DNA of 51,413 nucleotides from Oscillospiraceae bacterium (GTDB taxonomy: Bacteria; Bacillota; Clostridia; Oscillospirales; Oscillospiraceae). The translations under genes and the position numbers were made by a program. Below are positions 30,707 to 39,816 of the stretch, one piece after another; position 1 is the stretch's first letter; each line of letters opens with the position of its first letter. The notes under the pieces were generated by a model. It worked only from the letters and a program-made list of their open reading frames with translations, did no database searches and had not been told where the DNA came from. The stretch is from NCBI GenBank assembly GCA_015067585.1, contig SVMC01000010.1, positions 1 to 51,413 on the forward strand, given 5' to 3'.

Positions 30707-32038
30707 CTATTCGTCATCTTCCTCCGGAGGCGTCAGATAGTCCGGCAGCTTTTCCAGTACGGTCTGCAGGGTCTCATAGGTCTCATCGGAGACGCGGTAG
30801 ACATAATCTTTTTCGTACAGGGCAATGGCATTTTCGATGTTCAAGACCTGATAGCGGTTCGGCTCAAATACACCAAAGTCAGCGCAGTAGACCGGGGTAT
30901 AGCTGTAGCCGGTGAGGGTGGTTTTGCCGGTCCAGTTGTTGCGGGTGAATTCCAGATTCAGAACAAGACTGACCTGGGTGCCCGGCTTGGTGGCTTCGGC
31001 ATAGAAGTTGCCAAGATCGTAGGCGGTGAGCACTTCCTTGGAGGTACCGTCTTCCAATGTGATGGTGTCGGTCTTCAGCTCGCCCACCAGATGGGAGTGG
31101 GTGCCGATGATGGCATCTGCGCCGTTTTCATACAGCAGCTTTTCCACCTGCTTCTGGGACTTGCTGATCTCCCGGCTGTATTCGCTGCCCCAGTGCAGCA
31201 GGGCAATGATGACATCCGGCTCCTTCTGTCGGGCGGCTTCCATGGCTGCTGTAATGCCGTCTGTGTCCAGCTTGCTGTAGTTGGTATCATAGTCAGAGTA
31301 GAGCAGATTGACGGCATGCTCCCCATCCTCAGGCAGGCTCATGTTGCCAAGGCCTTTGGTGAAGGCGATGAAAGCGACACGGATGCCGTTAACTTCCCGG
31401 ATGGTGATGCCGCCGCTGTCCTGCCGGTCCTGTGGAGTTTTGAAGGTGCCTACAGGCTGCATTCCGGCCTGCGCGATGGTATCGATCGTGGCCTCCATGC
31501 CGTCCATGCCGCCCAGAATGGTGGCGGAATTGGCGGTCTGCAGCAGATCAAAGCCAAGACCGGCCAGCGTGTCTGCCAGTGCAGCGGGTGCGCTGGAGGC
31601 GGCGGAGCCGTAGGGAGTGCCGGAGAAGTTGCACTCTAAGTTGCCCACAGTGAGGTCCGCACTGCCCAAAAGCTCCGCCGCGCCGAAGAATGCGGGAGAA
31701 AAGTCATAACCCTCACCGCTGCGTGCATCGGCAAGCTGGGCATCGCTGATGGCAATGTCGCCCACGGCGGTGATGGTGACGGTGGAATACTTGTCCATCG
31801 TGGATTGGGCTTCGTCGATATTTTCTTCCGAGGATGATGTGGTGGGCTGATCGCTGAGCAGACCGGCCAGCATACTGGCGCCGTCATTCAGGATCAGGAT
31901 CACCGCGCCTGTCAGAAGGGCGATGGCAAATAATGTGAGGACAGTGGACCATAGCCGCTTGCGGCGGCGCTGACGGCGCTGACGCTGCAGTGCTTCCAGA
32001 CGGTCCTCAGAGGGGTTGGTCCGGGGGGTTTGTTCCAT
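30707..32038 (-). CDS. CapA-family (PgsA-like) metallophosphatase-fold protein
   Basis: 443 residues. A basic cytoplasmic N-terminus (QRQRRQRRRKRL) and one transmembrane helix (about 30-51) anchor an extracellular PGA_cap domain (about 85-385). Its marks are ITAVGDIAISD, DLTVGNLECNFSG, TANSATILGGMDG, VIIALLHWGSEYS and DAIIGTHSHLVGE, typical of the metallophosphatase fold. Founders act in poly-gamma-glutamate capsule synthesis, but most genomic members are lone genes of unknown role, as here: no pgsB/C is nearby. It diverges from the GH25 gene, consistent with an envelope role. Confidence 0.87.
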   Translation of the reverse strand: MEQTPRTNPSEDRLEALQRQRRQRRRKRLWSTVLTLFAIALLTGAVILILNDGASMLAGLLSDQPTTSSSEENIDEAQSTMDKYSTVTITAVGDIAISDAQLADARSGEGYDFSPAFFGAAELLGSADLTVGNLECNFSGTPYGSAASSAPAALADTLAGLGFDLLQTANSATILGGMDGMEATIDTIAQAGMQPVGTFKTPQDRQDSGGITIREVNGIRVAFIAFTKGLGNMSLPEDGEHAVNLLYSDYDTNYSKLDTDGITAAMEAARQKEPDVIIALLHWGSEYSREISKSQKQVEKLLYENGADAIIGTHSHLVGELKTDTITLEDGTSKEVLTAYDLGNFYAEATKPGTQVSLVLNLEFTRNNWTGKTTLTGYSYTPVYCADFGVFEPNRYQVLNIENAIALYEKDYVYRVSDETYETLQTVLEKLPDYLTPPEEDDE

Positions 32039-32187
32039 GGTAAGCTCCTTTATGGAAATCCGCAGCCGTTGCCGCGGGAAATCGAGATCTATGGGGAAGG
32101 CATAACCTTCCGTTTATATTCTGACATGAAATTGGGAAAAAATCAATCCCTTTCGGAAAAATGACCCATAAGTCGGCAAAGAATTTC

Positions 32188-32216
32188 TTGTACTGACTCT
32201 GCGAATATGATATACT
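32188..32216 (+). promoter_or_regulatory. Promoter of the GH25-SLH peptidase unit
   Basis: TTGTAC (32188-32193), 17-nt spacer, TATACT (32211-32216) with an upstream TGA extending the -10. Confidence 0.75.
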
Positions 32217-32285
32217 CAATTTATCTCTACCCTTATAACAGCAGGCAGTCAAAAGACGCAAACACGCAGACCGACAGGAGGCACT

Positions 32286-33215
32286 ATGAGCAAACGCAGG
32301 AAAAAGAAAAAACCGATAATAGGTGTGATCGCTGCGATCTTGATTGTTGCTCTGCTTGCGGCGCTGTGTGCCGGATTGCTGGGCACGCGGATCTATATGC
32401 GCCATACCGGGGAAGATTTCCTGACCGCCTTCGGGCATACTGCCCGGCTGGGAGTCAGCTATCTCTGGAATCTGGTTTCTCCGAAGGGGCATTCCGTGCC
32501 TGTGAACCCTTATAAGGCAACGGACTATTATTATCGGGGCGACCTGCTGCACTGCGCTGCCAGTGAGGTATCCCGGGCGGGCATTGATGTGTCCTCCCAT
32601 CAGAAGGAGATCAACTGGCAGGAAGTAGCGGACGCAGGTGTGGAATTCGCCATCGTCCGTGTGGGCTACCGTGGCTATACCGACGGTAACCTCTTCCCGG
32701 ATTCTATGGCAAAGGAGAATCTGGACGGAGCCTTGGCTGCCGGCCTTGATGTGGGTGTTTACTTCTTCTCTCAGGCTACCTCGGAAGCGGAAGCGATTGA
32801 GGAAGCACAGTTTGTGCTGGCGGCCATTGAAGGGTATGAACTTCGTTACCCTGTGTACTACGATTGGGAGGGCATCATTGAAGAAGCCCGCACCGATGAT
32901 GTCACCGGCGAGGAAATGACCGCCTTTGCCGGGGCGTTCTGTGAAGAAATCGAAGCTGCCGGATATCGGGCAGGCGTCTATTTCAACCAAAGCTACGGCT
33001 ACAACAGCTTTGACCTGCATGAACTGCGGGATTATGAATTCTGGTTGGCGGAATATGCCGACACCCAGAGCTTTGCCTATGAGGTAAGAATGTGGCAGTA
33101 TGACTGCGAGGCTACCTTGCCCGGCATCGAAACCACCATTGACCTGAACCTGTGCTATTATGACTACCTGAAGGAAGAAGAACCCCAGGATGACGGCGCA
33201 ACGCAAGAGGAATAA
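32286..33215 (+). CDS. GH25 family lysozyme, membrane anchored
   Basis: The 309 residues have a very basic start (SKRRKKKKP), a transmembrane segment (about 11-34), a short stalk and a GH25 catalytic domain (about 97-300). GH25 marks are AGIDVSSHQKEINWQ, FAIVRVGYRGYTDG, the DWE catalytic triplet in YYDWEGIIEE (about 198) and AEYADTQSFAYEVRMWQYD. It hydrolyses the MurNAc-GlcNAc bond of peptidoglycan. GGAGG precedes ATG 32286. The next gene begins 3 nt after its stop codon, so the wall hydrolase and the SLH cysteine-peptidase-like protein are made together. Confidence 0.92.
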   Translation: MSKRRKKKKPIIGVIAAILIVALLAALCAGLLGTRIYMRHTGEDFLTAFGHTARLGVSYLWNLVSPKGHSVPVNPYKATDYYYRGDLLHCAASEVSRAGIDVSSHQKEINWQEVADAGVEFAIVRVGYRGYTDGNLFPDSMAKENLDGALAAGLDVGVYFFSQATSEAEAIEEAQFVLAAIEGYELRYPVYYDWEGIIEEARTDDVTGEEMTAFAGAFCEEIEAAGYRAGVYFNQSYGYNSFDLHELRDYEFWLAEYADTQSFAYEVRMWQYDCEATLPGIETTIDLNLCYYDYLKEEEPQDDGATQEE

Positions 33216-33218
33216 CGA

Positions 33219-35330
33219 ATGAAGAAGATTTACAGAAGTGTATTATCGCTGCTGCTGGCGGCAGCACTGCTGTGCACCTGGCTTCCCGCCGGTGTGGGCG
33301 CGCACGAAGCGGAAATGCTTGATTACAGTCAGGCGGATGAGATCTTTGATGGTCTTTACCGGCGTATTCAAAGCCACAAGACACCGATGGATGATGCCCG
33401 GCGGGCAGAGGCTGTCGAAGCCTATCTTGAAAATGCCGAGGGGGTAAAGCCCGGCACGGTCCGCCGCATGGGAAATGCCCTGACCTGGGAGACCGACGAC
33501 GGTGTAGCCTGCCATTTCAGTCCCCGGCTTTACAAGCTGATGACGGAGGATGCAACGGCTGCGGCAGAACCCTCCGATAGCCGTAAGACCATGGAGCTTA
33601 CCCCGCCTGCCGCGAAGTCCACCACAGCTTCCGGACGGGATGTCTACCTCTTTGCTCCCTATTATGGCCTTGATAATGATTTTGAAGGAGAGGATGGCTC
33701 CTACGATGAATGGGGTGGTATCCTTGCCCACTTCACCGACGGCGACTATTATCTCTATGAGCGGGAGGCAGCTACCATCGATGCCATCGCGGATGCGCTG
33801 GAGAATTCCGCAATGGTCATCATCGACAGCCACGGCAATACCGACACCGGTGATATCTACGGCACCTCCTCCTACATCTGCCTGCAAAGCGGCAGGGGCA
33901 TCACTGCGGCAGACTATTCCTATGATCCCGCCGCAGGTGTCAGCCATGCCTACTATGCCGGCACCTCCGTCAACGGCGCAATGTCCTACTATGAAGTGGA
34001 CGGCACCGCCATTGCCAACCATATGGAGCGAAACGCCTCCAACAATCTGCTCTGGAATGCCACCTGCTTCGGTATGACCACAGACGGCATCTGCGGCCCC
34101 CTGCTTCGTCGGGGGGTGGGTGTGGTCTACGGCTATTCCTGCGAGGTCTCCTTCGGCGGCGACCAGTGCTGGATGGAAGTGTTCATGGACGAGATGACCA
34201 ACGGCAAGACCGTCCGGGATGCGGCCGCTTCCATGAAGCGGGAGTGCGGTGCATGGGACTACTCCCGTCAGATCTGCGAGGCCAACGGCTGGACCTCCTA
34301 CTGGATCAACCATACCGCCGCAGACGCGGTGGCCAATGGGGAGGCATTTCCGGTGTTTGTCTCTGCCAGGGACTCCTATCCCGCCAATCCCAATGCGGTG
34401 CAGAATGTGTACAGCGACTGGCAGCTTCCCCGCATGGAACTGACGCTGGAGCTGCGCCTTCCCGATGGGGTGAAGAGTCCCAACATTGAAGGCTATGTAT
34501 TCTATGAAGGCCGGCTTCCTACCCCCGCCGGTCGGCCCAGGAATCAGGAGCATGACTATTCCTTTGTGGGCTGGAGTTTTGTGGATTTCGCACCCAGCCA
34601 GACTTTGCCGGGTTCCCTGTATTCCCCGGGCCAGGAGTTCAGCTTCGGCTATTACGATGACAGTGACCCCCTGAGCTTTGGCGACAATTCTGCCGTGCTC
34701 TTCGGCGTCTATTCCTATCGGGACGGCAACCGTCTGCTGTATACCACCCAGGTACCGGATGGCCCTTATGATCCCTATGATCCTTCCGCTATGTTCCATG
34801 ATATGCCCTACGGCACCTGGTATTATGACAGTGTCCGCTTTGCTGTTGCCGAGGAACTGGTGACCGGCTATACGGACGGTACCTTCCGCCCGGAAAATAC
34901 CCTCAGACGAAGTGAAGCTGTGGCCATCCTCTACCGCGCGGCCGGTTCTCCCCCTGTGGAGCCTGAGGCGATCTTTGAGGATGTGGCCGTCACGGACTGG
35001 CATGCTGCCGCCGTGACCTGGGCCGTGCGGAACAATATCGTGAAGGGCGTTTCGGAAACGAGATTCGCTCCGGATCAGCTCGTGACCCGTGGACAGATGG
35101 CGGTATTTCTCTACCGCTTTGCCGGGGCTGCCAATGAAAGCACCGGTGCCATTGCCGCTTTCCCCGATGCTGCCTCCGTTCCCGATTGGGCAGCGAAGGA
35201 AATGGCCTGGGCGGTGGAGACAGGCCTCATCAACGGCAGCCGCATCAATGGGCAGGACTATCTGCAGCCCATGAGCACGGCCACCCGCGCACAGTATGTT
35301 ACCATTCTGATGCGCTATATGACTGCTTGA
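33219..35330 (+). CDS. Secreted clan-CD (caspase/gingipain-like) cysteine peptidase candidate with three SLH domains
   Basis: 703 residues. A signal peptide (about 1-28) and a helical propeptide-like region (to about 135) precede an alpha/beta domain (about 138-380). That domain has the clan-CD layout: strand then His-Gly (VIIDSHGNTD, H205-G206) and, 78 residues later, strand then Cys (LLWNATCFGM, C283), plus GVGVVYGYSCEVSF. A beta-rich region (about 390-520) and three SLH domains (about 525-703) follow. The fold call rests on motif layout, so peptidase activity is inference. The start is 3 nt after the GH25 stop with GAGGA upstream. Likely surface-bound; it could process exoproteins or host protein. 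Confidence 0.7.
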   Translation: MKKIYRSVLSLLLAAALLCTWLPAGVGAHEAEMLDYSQADEIFDGLYRRIQSHKTPMDDARRAEAVEAYLENAEGVKPGTVRRMGNALTWETDDGVACHFSPRLYKLMTEDATAAAEPSDSRKTMELTPPAAKSTTASGRDVYLFAPYYGLDNDFEGEDGSYDEWGGILAHFTDGDYYLYEREAATIDAIADALENSAMVIIDSHGNTDTGDIYGTSSYICLQSGRGITAADYSYDPAAGVSHAYYAGTSVNGAMSYYEVDGTAIANHMERNASNNLLWNATCFGMTTDGICGPLLRRGVGVVYGYSCEVSFGGDQCWMEVFMDEMTNGKTVRDAAASMKRECGAWDYSRQICEANGWTSYWINHTAADAVANGEAFPVFVSARDSYPANPNAVQNVYSDWQLPRMELTLELRLPDGVKSPNIEGYVFYEGRLPTPAGRPRNQEHDYSFVGWSFVDFAPSQTLPGSLYSPGQEFSFGYYDDSDPLSFGDNSAVLFGVYSYRDGNRLLYTTQVPDGPYDPYDPSAMFHDMPYGTWYYDSVRFAVAEELVTGYTDGTFRPENTLRRSEAVAILYRAAGSPPVEPEAIFEDVAVTDWHAAAVTWAVRNNIVKGVSETRFAPDQLVTRGQMAVFLYRFAGAANESTGAIAAFPDAASVPDWAAKEMAWAVETGLINGSRINGQDYLQPMSTATRAQYVTILMRYMTA

Positions 35331-35351
35331 TATAGAGAAGGGAGAAAGAGA

Positions 35352-36650
35352 ATGTTATCTGAAAATATTACCATCAATTCCGCCGGGCATCTTTGCTTTG
35401 CGGGACACGATGTATGTGAACTTGCCCAGCGCTTTGGTACGCCTTTGTACCTGATGGATGAAGGGCGCATCCGTGAAAACTGCCGGGTCTACCTCAATGC
35501 CTTCCGGAAGAATTTCGGCGAAAATGCCATGCCTGCCTATGCCAGCAAGGCGGCCAGCTTCCGCCGCATCTATGAGATCATGCGGGAAGAGGGCATGGGC
35601 ATCGATGTGGTGTCCTCCGGTGAGATTTTCACCGCCGTGAAAGCAGGCTTCCCCATGGAGAAGTCCATGTTCCACAGCAACAATAAGACCGATGCGGATA
35701 TCCGCTATGCCATTTCCTGCGGTGTGGGCTGCTTTGTAGTGGATGGCGAGGATGAACTGCTGCGTCTGGAGCAGATCGCGGCGGAACAGGGACACACACA
35801 GCGCATTTTGCTGCGCCTGACTCCCGGCATCGATCCCCATACCTATGAGGCCATCAACACCGGCCGGGTGGATTCCAAGTTCGGCACCGCCATCGAGACC
35901 GGTCAGGCCATGCCCCTGATCCGTCTGGCATTGGAGCAGAAGCACATTGAGCTGGCGGGCTTCCATTGCCATGTGGGTTCTCAGGTGTTTGAAGAGGATG
36001 TGTTCCAGCGCACTGCCAACATCATGGTGGGCTTTATGGCCGAGGTACGGGACGAGCTGGGCTTCACCGCAAAGATCCTGAATCTGGGCGGCGGCTATGG
36101 TGTGCGCTATGTGGAATCCGACCCTGCCGCGGACATTGGCGCCCGCATCGGCGAGGTGGCGGAGCATATCCGCGCTGTGGCGCAGAAGCATGACTTCCCC
36201 ATGCCCTTCATCGTGATGGAACCGGGCCGCAGCATCGTGGCAGACGCGGGCATGACAGTGTATCAGGTGGGTGCGGTGAAGCGCATCCCCGGCTATAAGA
36301 ACTATGTCAGCATCGACGGCGGCATGGGAGATAACCCCCGCTATGCCCTCTACGGTGCGAAGTATACCGTGCTTTCCGGCAATCGTGCGCTGGAAGAAGC
36401 TGACTTCCCCTGCGATTTAGTGGGCCGCTGCTGCGAAAGCGGCGATATTATCCAGCCGGAGATCCTGCTGCCCTCCGCCACCTGCCGGGATGATATCGTG
36501 TGCGTCTGCACCACCGGCGCTTATAACTATTCCATGGCCTCCAACTATAACCGTGTACCCCGTCCCCCCATCGTGATGCTGCGTGATCATGATGCCTATG
36601 TGGCGGTACGCAGAGAGACCCTTGAGGATATTGCAGCGCTGGATGTATAA
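35352..36650 (+). CDS. lysA: Diaminopimelate decarboxylase
   Basis: This PLP enzyme converts meso-diaminopimelate to L-lysine. The 432 residues are of normal length. The motifs are PAYASKAAS with the PLP Lys (about 60), FHCHVGSQ, NLGGGYGVRY, EPGRSIVADAG and the active-site Cys region GRCCESGDI near 360. ATG 35352 has AGGGAG 8 nt upstream. It follows the SLH gene by 21 nt on the same strand, probably by read-through. The start is not coupled to it. The aromatic operon promoter lies just after its stop codon. Confidence 0.95.
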   Translation: MLSENITINSAGHLCFAGHDVCELAQRFGTPLYLMDEGRIRENCRVYLNAFRKNFGENAMPAYASKAASFRRIYEIMREEGMGIDVVSSGEIFTAVKAGFPMEKSMFHSNNKTDADIRYAISCGVGCFVVDGEDELLRLEQIAAEQGHTQRILLRLTPGIDPHTYEAINTGRVDSKFGTAIETGQAMPLIRLALEQKHIELAGFHCHVGSQVFEEDVFQRTANIMVGFMAEVRDELGFTAKILNLGGGYGVRYVESDPAADIGARIGEVAEHIRAVAQKHDFPMPFIVMEPGRSIVADAGMTVYQVGAVKRIPGYKNYVSIDGGMGDNPRYALYGAKYTVLSGNRALEEADFPCDLVGRCCESGDIIQPEILLPSATCRDDIVCVCTTGAYNYSMASNYNRVPRPPIVMLRDHDAYVAVRRETLEDIAALDV

Positions 36651-36686
36651 GTCTAAAATACTTTCGGTATTTAACTTGCTAAACTA

Positions 36687-36715
36687 TTGACAAATCATTC
36701 CGTGTGTGCTATCAT
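36687..36715 (+). promoter_or_regulatory. Sigma-A promoter of the aromatic amino acid operon
   Basis: Consensus TTGACA (36687-36692), 17-nt spacer, TATCAT (36710-36715). Transcription would start near 36722, about 23 nt before the leader peptide ATG. Confidence 0.88.
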
Positions 36716-36744
36716 TTTCACAATCCAAACAGGAGCGTAACGAT

Positions 36745-36816
36745 ATGAACCGTATGTTTACCGTTTTTGCATACTCTTTCTATTACTTTACCAACAAAAG
36801 TAATAGTATTTTGTGA
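36745..36816 (+). CDS. Phe/Tyr-rich leader peptide of the aro operon
   Basis: A 23-codon frame with its own AGGAG ribosome binding site 8 nt before ATG, just after the promoter. Of residues 5-15, seven are Phe or Tyr (F5, F8, Y10, F12, Y13, Y14, F15). No protein function is expected. This is the classic composition of attenuation leaders such as pheL. The codons for Tyr13 to Ser21 also form a hairpin in the RNA (CTATTACTTT pairs with AAAGTAATAG). Stalling of the ribosome at Phe/Tyr codons would sense charged tRNA(Phe)/tRNA(Tyr). Confidence 0.82.
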   Translation: MNRMFTVFAYSFYYFTNKSNSIL

Positions 36817-36865
36817 TGCGCTGAAACGGGAACAGATTCATATTCGGATCCTAAGAAACACCTGA

Positions 36866-36900
36866 AAGCCGCACAGAATACACTGTGCGGCTTCTTTGTA
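36866..36900 (+). terminator. Attenuator terminator upstream of aroF
   Basis: An 11-bp perfect stem AAGCCGCACAG / CTGTGCGGCTT with loop AATACA, followed by the T-rich CTTTGTATTT. It lies between the leader peptide and the first structural gene, so it must be bypassed for operon expression. The competing antiterminator pairing was not resolved by eye. Confidence 0.85.
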
Positions 36901-36926
36901 TTTATCGATAAGGAAGGGGAAACACC

Positions 36927-37931
36927 ATGATCGTCGTATTAAAACCGCAAACTACCCAGGATAAAATTGATCATCTCGTTGGCTGGCTCAACAATCAGGG
37001 CATTCAGATCCATCTTTCCGTAGGTTCTGAGTATACCATCATCGGCCTGATCGGAAATACGGATAAGGTGGATGTGGAACTGCTGGAAAGTCTTGATATG
37101 GTCATGGCGGTACGCCGTGTGGGTGAACCCTTTAAGCAGTGCAGCAGAATGTTCCATCCCGAGGATACGGTCATCACTGTGGGAAATGCCAAGATCGGCG
37201 GCGGCAACTTCTGCATGATCGCTGGCCCCTGCTCGGTGGAAAGCGAAGCGCAGATTTTGGAGGTGGCGCAAAAGGTGAAGGCCTCCGGCGCCCATATTCT
37301 CCGTGGCGGCGCCTTCAAGCCCCGCACCTCCCCCTATGCATTCCAGGGCCTTCGTGCCGAGGGCCTGACCCTGCTGAGTGAAGCCAAGCGGGTCACCGGC
37401 CTGCCCCTCATTTCCGAGATCATGAATGTCAATCATCTGCCTTTGTTTGAAGATGTGGATATCATTCAGGTGGGTGCCAGAAATATGCAGAATTTTGACC
37501 TCCTGCAGGAGCTGGGCCACATCAATAAGCCGATCCTGCTCAAGCGCGGCCTTGCCAACACCCTCAAGGAGCTGCTCATGAGCGCGGAGTACATCATGGC
37601 AGGCGGCAATGAGCAGGTCATCCTGTGTGAGCGCGGCATCCGCACCTTTGAAACCTATACAAGAAACACGCTGGATCTTTCCGCCGTGCCCAAGCTGCAT
37701 GAAATTTCCCATCTTCCCGTGGTGGTGGATCCCAGTCATGCCACCGGCGAAGTGAAGCTGGTGCCCTCCATGGCATTGGCTGCCGCTGCCTGCGGTGCAG
37801 ACGGACTGATGGTGGAGGTCCACAACGATCCCGCCCATGCCCGCTGCGACGGTGCCCAGTCCCTGACCCCGGAACAGTTCAATAAGCTGGCCGCTCAGGT
37901 GCGTGCGGTGCTGGAGGTGATCCGGTCATGA
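36927..37931 (+). CDS. aroF: 3-deoxy-7-phosphoheptulonate synthase (DAHP synthase)
   Basis: First enzyme of the shikimate pathway: PEP plus erythrose 4-phosphate to DAHP. The 334 residues are of the type Ibeta form, with a ferredoxin-like regulatory domain (about 1-70) before the KDO8PS-like barrel, as in Thermotoga. Motifs are [11 protein letters not shown] (about 93), [17 protein letters not shown] (about 127-143), LLKRGLANT and DPSHATGE. The N-terminal domain usually mediates Tyr/Phe feedback. ATG 36927 has AAGGAAGGGG upstream. It is first in a nine-gene operon and overlaps tyrA by 4 bp. Confidence 0.95.
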   Translation: MIVVLKPQTTQDKIDHLVGWLNNQGIQIHLSVGSEYTIIGLIGNTDKVDVELLESLDMVMAVRRVGEPFKQCSRMFHPEDTVITVGNAKIGGGNFCMIAGPCSVESEAQILEVAQKVKASGAHILRGGAFKPRTSPYAFQGLRAEGLTLLSEAKRVTGLPLISEIMNVNHLPLFEDVDIIQVGARNMQNFDLLQELGHINKPILLKRGLANTLKELLMSAEYIMAGGNEQVILCERGIRTFETYTRNTLDLSAVPKLHEISHLPVVVDPSHATGEVKLVPSMALAAAACGADGLMVEVHNDPAHARCDGAQSLTPEQFNKLAAQVRAVLEVIRS

Positions 37932-38764
37932 CCGTCGGCATCGTTGGTCTGGGCCTCATTGGCGGATCCATGGCCAAGGCTTTCCGGGAAAACACCGATC
38001 ATCAAGTATTGGGCTTTGATGCCAATACCGCAGTGGATGGTTTTGCACAGCTTTCCGGTATTGTCCACGGGGAGCTGACGGAAACTACAATTCCTTCCTG
38101 TGACCTCCTGATTCTGGCGACTTATCCTGCTGCGGCAAAGGAGTATCTGGTCAAAATTGCCCCCAACCTTTCCCACAATGCCATTGTGATAGATTGTCTT
38201 GGCACCAAGGAGCGCATTTGTGAGTTGGGCTTTGCCCTTGCAAGGGAGCATGGCTTCATCTTTGTTGGCGGGCATCCCATGGCGGGCAGTGAGCGCTCCG
38301 GTATAAAATTCGCAAGGGCAGACCTGTTTGAGGGCGCCTCCATGGTGCTGGTGCCCCCGGATGGCAATGATATCCTGCTGCTGCAGCGGCTCAAGGAACT
38401 GCTGAACCCCCTTGGTTTTGCCCGCATTACCGTGACCACGGCGCAGGAGCATGATCGTAGGATCGGCTTTACCTCCCAGCTTCCCCATCTGATTTCCAAT
38501 GCGATGGTGCAAAGTCCCTCAGCGATGCTGCACTCCGGCTTTTCCGCCGGCAGCTTTCGGGATCTTACCCGGGTGGCGGAGCTGAATTCCCGAATGTGGG
38601 CGGAGCTGTTTTTGGAGAATCAGGAAAATCTGATAGAAGAATTGGATGTTCTGCTGTCCTCTCTTGGCCAGTACCGTGCGGCACTGGCGCAGCGGGACAG
38701 CGAAGGGCTGCAGTCTCTGCTGGAGGCAGGCAGCCGCAGAAAAAAGGAGATCAGTAAACAATGA
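37928..38764 (+). CDS. tyrA: Prephenate dehydrogenase
   Basis: It oxidatively decarboxylates prephenate to 4-hydroxyphenylpyruvate, the tyrosine branch. The 278 residues cover the NAD-binding Rossmann domain (GIVGLGLIGGSMAKAF at the N-terminus), VIDCLGTKE, HPMAGSERSGI near residue 117 with the substrate His, and a helical dimerisation domain (QEHDRRIGFTSQLPHLIS). The C-terminal ACT domain of Bacillus TyrA is absent, so direct Tyr inhibition through ACT is not expected. ATGA overlaps on both sides couple it to aroF and aroB. Arogenate specificity cannot be excluded. Confidence 0.92.
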   Translation: MTVGIVGLGLIGGSMAKAFRENTDHQVLGFDANTAVDGFAQLSGIVHGELTETTIPSCDLLILATYPAAAKEYLVKIAPNLSHNAIVIDCLGTKERICELGFALAREHGFIFVGGHPMAGSERSGIKFARADLFEGASMVLVPPDGNDILLLQRLKELLNPLGFARITVTTAQEHDRRIGFTSQLPHLISNAMVQSPSAMLHSGFSAGSFRDLTRVAELNSRMWAELFLENQENLIEELDVLLSSLGQYRAALAQRDSEGLQSLLEAGSRRKKEISKQ

Positions 38765-39816
38765 AAACGATCCATGTCAATGCGTCACGCAGCTATGATG
38801 TCATCGTGGGCAGCGGCCTGCTGCGCGGAGCAGGCGAGGTCATCCGAAGCTACTGCCCCGGCGGCGTGTGCGCCATCGTCACAGATGACACGGTGGATGC
38901 CCTTTACGGTGCGGCACTGGAGGAAAGCCTCCGTGCTGCGGGAATCAAGACAGTAAAATATGTATTTTTCCATGGCGAACAGGGGAAAAACGCCCAGAAT
39001 TATGTGGAGCTTTTAGAGCTTTTGGCAGAGAACCAGCTCACTCGCACCGATTGCATTGTCGCCTTGGGCGGCGGTGTGCCGGGAGACTTGGCAGGCTTTG
39101 CTGCTGCCACCTATCTGCGGGGCATTGCCTTTGTGCAGCTTCCCACCACCCTTTTGGCGGCGGTGGATTCCTCTGTGGGCGGCAAGACCGCCATCGACCT
39201 GAATGCAGGCAAGAATTTAGCGGGTGCGTTCTATCAGCCCCATGCTGTCCTCTGCGATGTGGACACCCTTGCGACTTTGCCGGATGCCCAGTTCCGGGCA
39301 GGCTGTGCGGAGGTCATCAAATATGCCGTCCTGCAGGATGAGGAACTGTTCAACGATCTGATGATCAGCGGCACCGCATTCCCCAGAGAGGCGGTGATCG
39401 CCCGCTGCGTTGCCCATAAGCGGGATATCGTGGCAGCGGATGAATTTGACCATGGCTGCCGTCAGCTTTTGAACCTTGGTCATACCGTGGGCCATGCCAT
39501 TGAAGCGCTGAGCGATTTTGAAGTTTGCCATGGCGAGGCGGTTGCCATGGGCATGGGTGTCATCGCCCGTGCCGCTGCCGCCAACGGTCTTTGCAGCATG
39601 GATTGCGCCCGGGCGGTAGAGGATATTCTGGCCCGCTTTGATCTGCCCTCCAACAGTCCCTATGGAGCGGAGGCTTTGCAGGAAGTGATGCTTTCAGATA
39701 AAAAGCGGCGGGGTGACCGCATTACGCTGGTGGTTCCCCGGGGGATCGGGCAGTGCACACTCCATACCATTGCCGCATCGGAATTGACGAATTTCGTGAA
39801 AGCGGGTATACTATGA
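38761..39816 (+). CDS. aroB: 3-dehydroquinate synthase
   Basis: NAD- and metal-dependent conversion of DAHP to 3-dehydroquinate. The 351 residues match the family. Motifs are FFHGEQGKNAQNYVEL, VALGGGVPGDLAGFAAATYL (about 100-119), LPTTLLAAVDSSVGGKTAID, the metal-binding Glu in RAGCAEVIKYAVL, and LLNLGHTVGHAIEAL with the metal His. Its ends overlap tyrA and aroA by ATGA, giving tight translational coupling. Confidence 0.95.
   Translation: MKTIHVNASRSYDVIVGSGLLRGAGEVIRSYCPGGVCAIVTDDTVDALYGAALEESLRAAGIKTVKYVFFHGEQGKNAQNYVELLELLAENQLTRTDCIVALGGGVPGDLAGFAAATYLRGIAFVQLPTTLLAAVDSSVGGKTAIDLNAGKNLAGAFYQPHAVLCDVDTLATLPDAQFRAGCAEVIKYAVLQDEELFNDLMISGTAFPREAVIARCVAHKRDIVAADEFDHGCRQLLNLGHTVGHAIEALSDFEVCHGEAVAMGMGVIARAAAANGLCSMDCARAVEDILARFDLPSNSPYGAEALQEVMLSDKKRRGDRITLVVPRGIGQCTLHTIAASELTNFVKAGIL

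Noticed and set aside
36651-36926. T-box riboswitch upstream of aroF
   Set aside because: No T-box consensus or specifier-loop layout was found. The region instead encodes a short Phe/Tyr-rich peptide with a ribosome binding site, pointing to ribosome-mediated attenuation.
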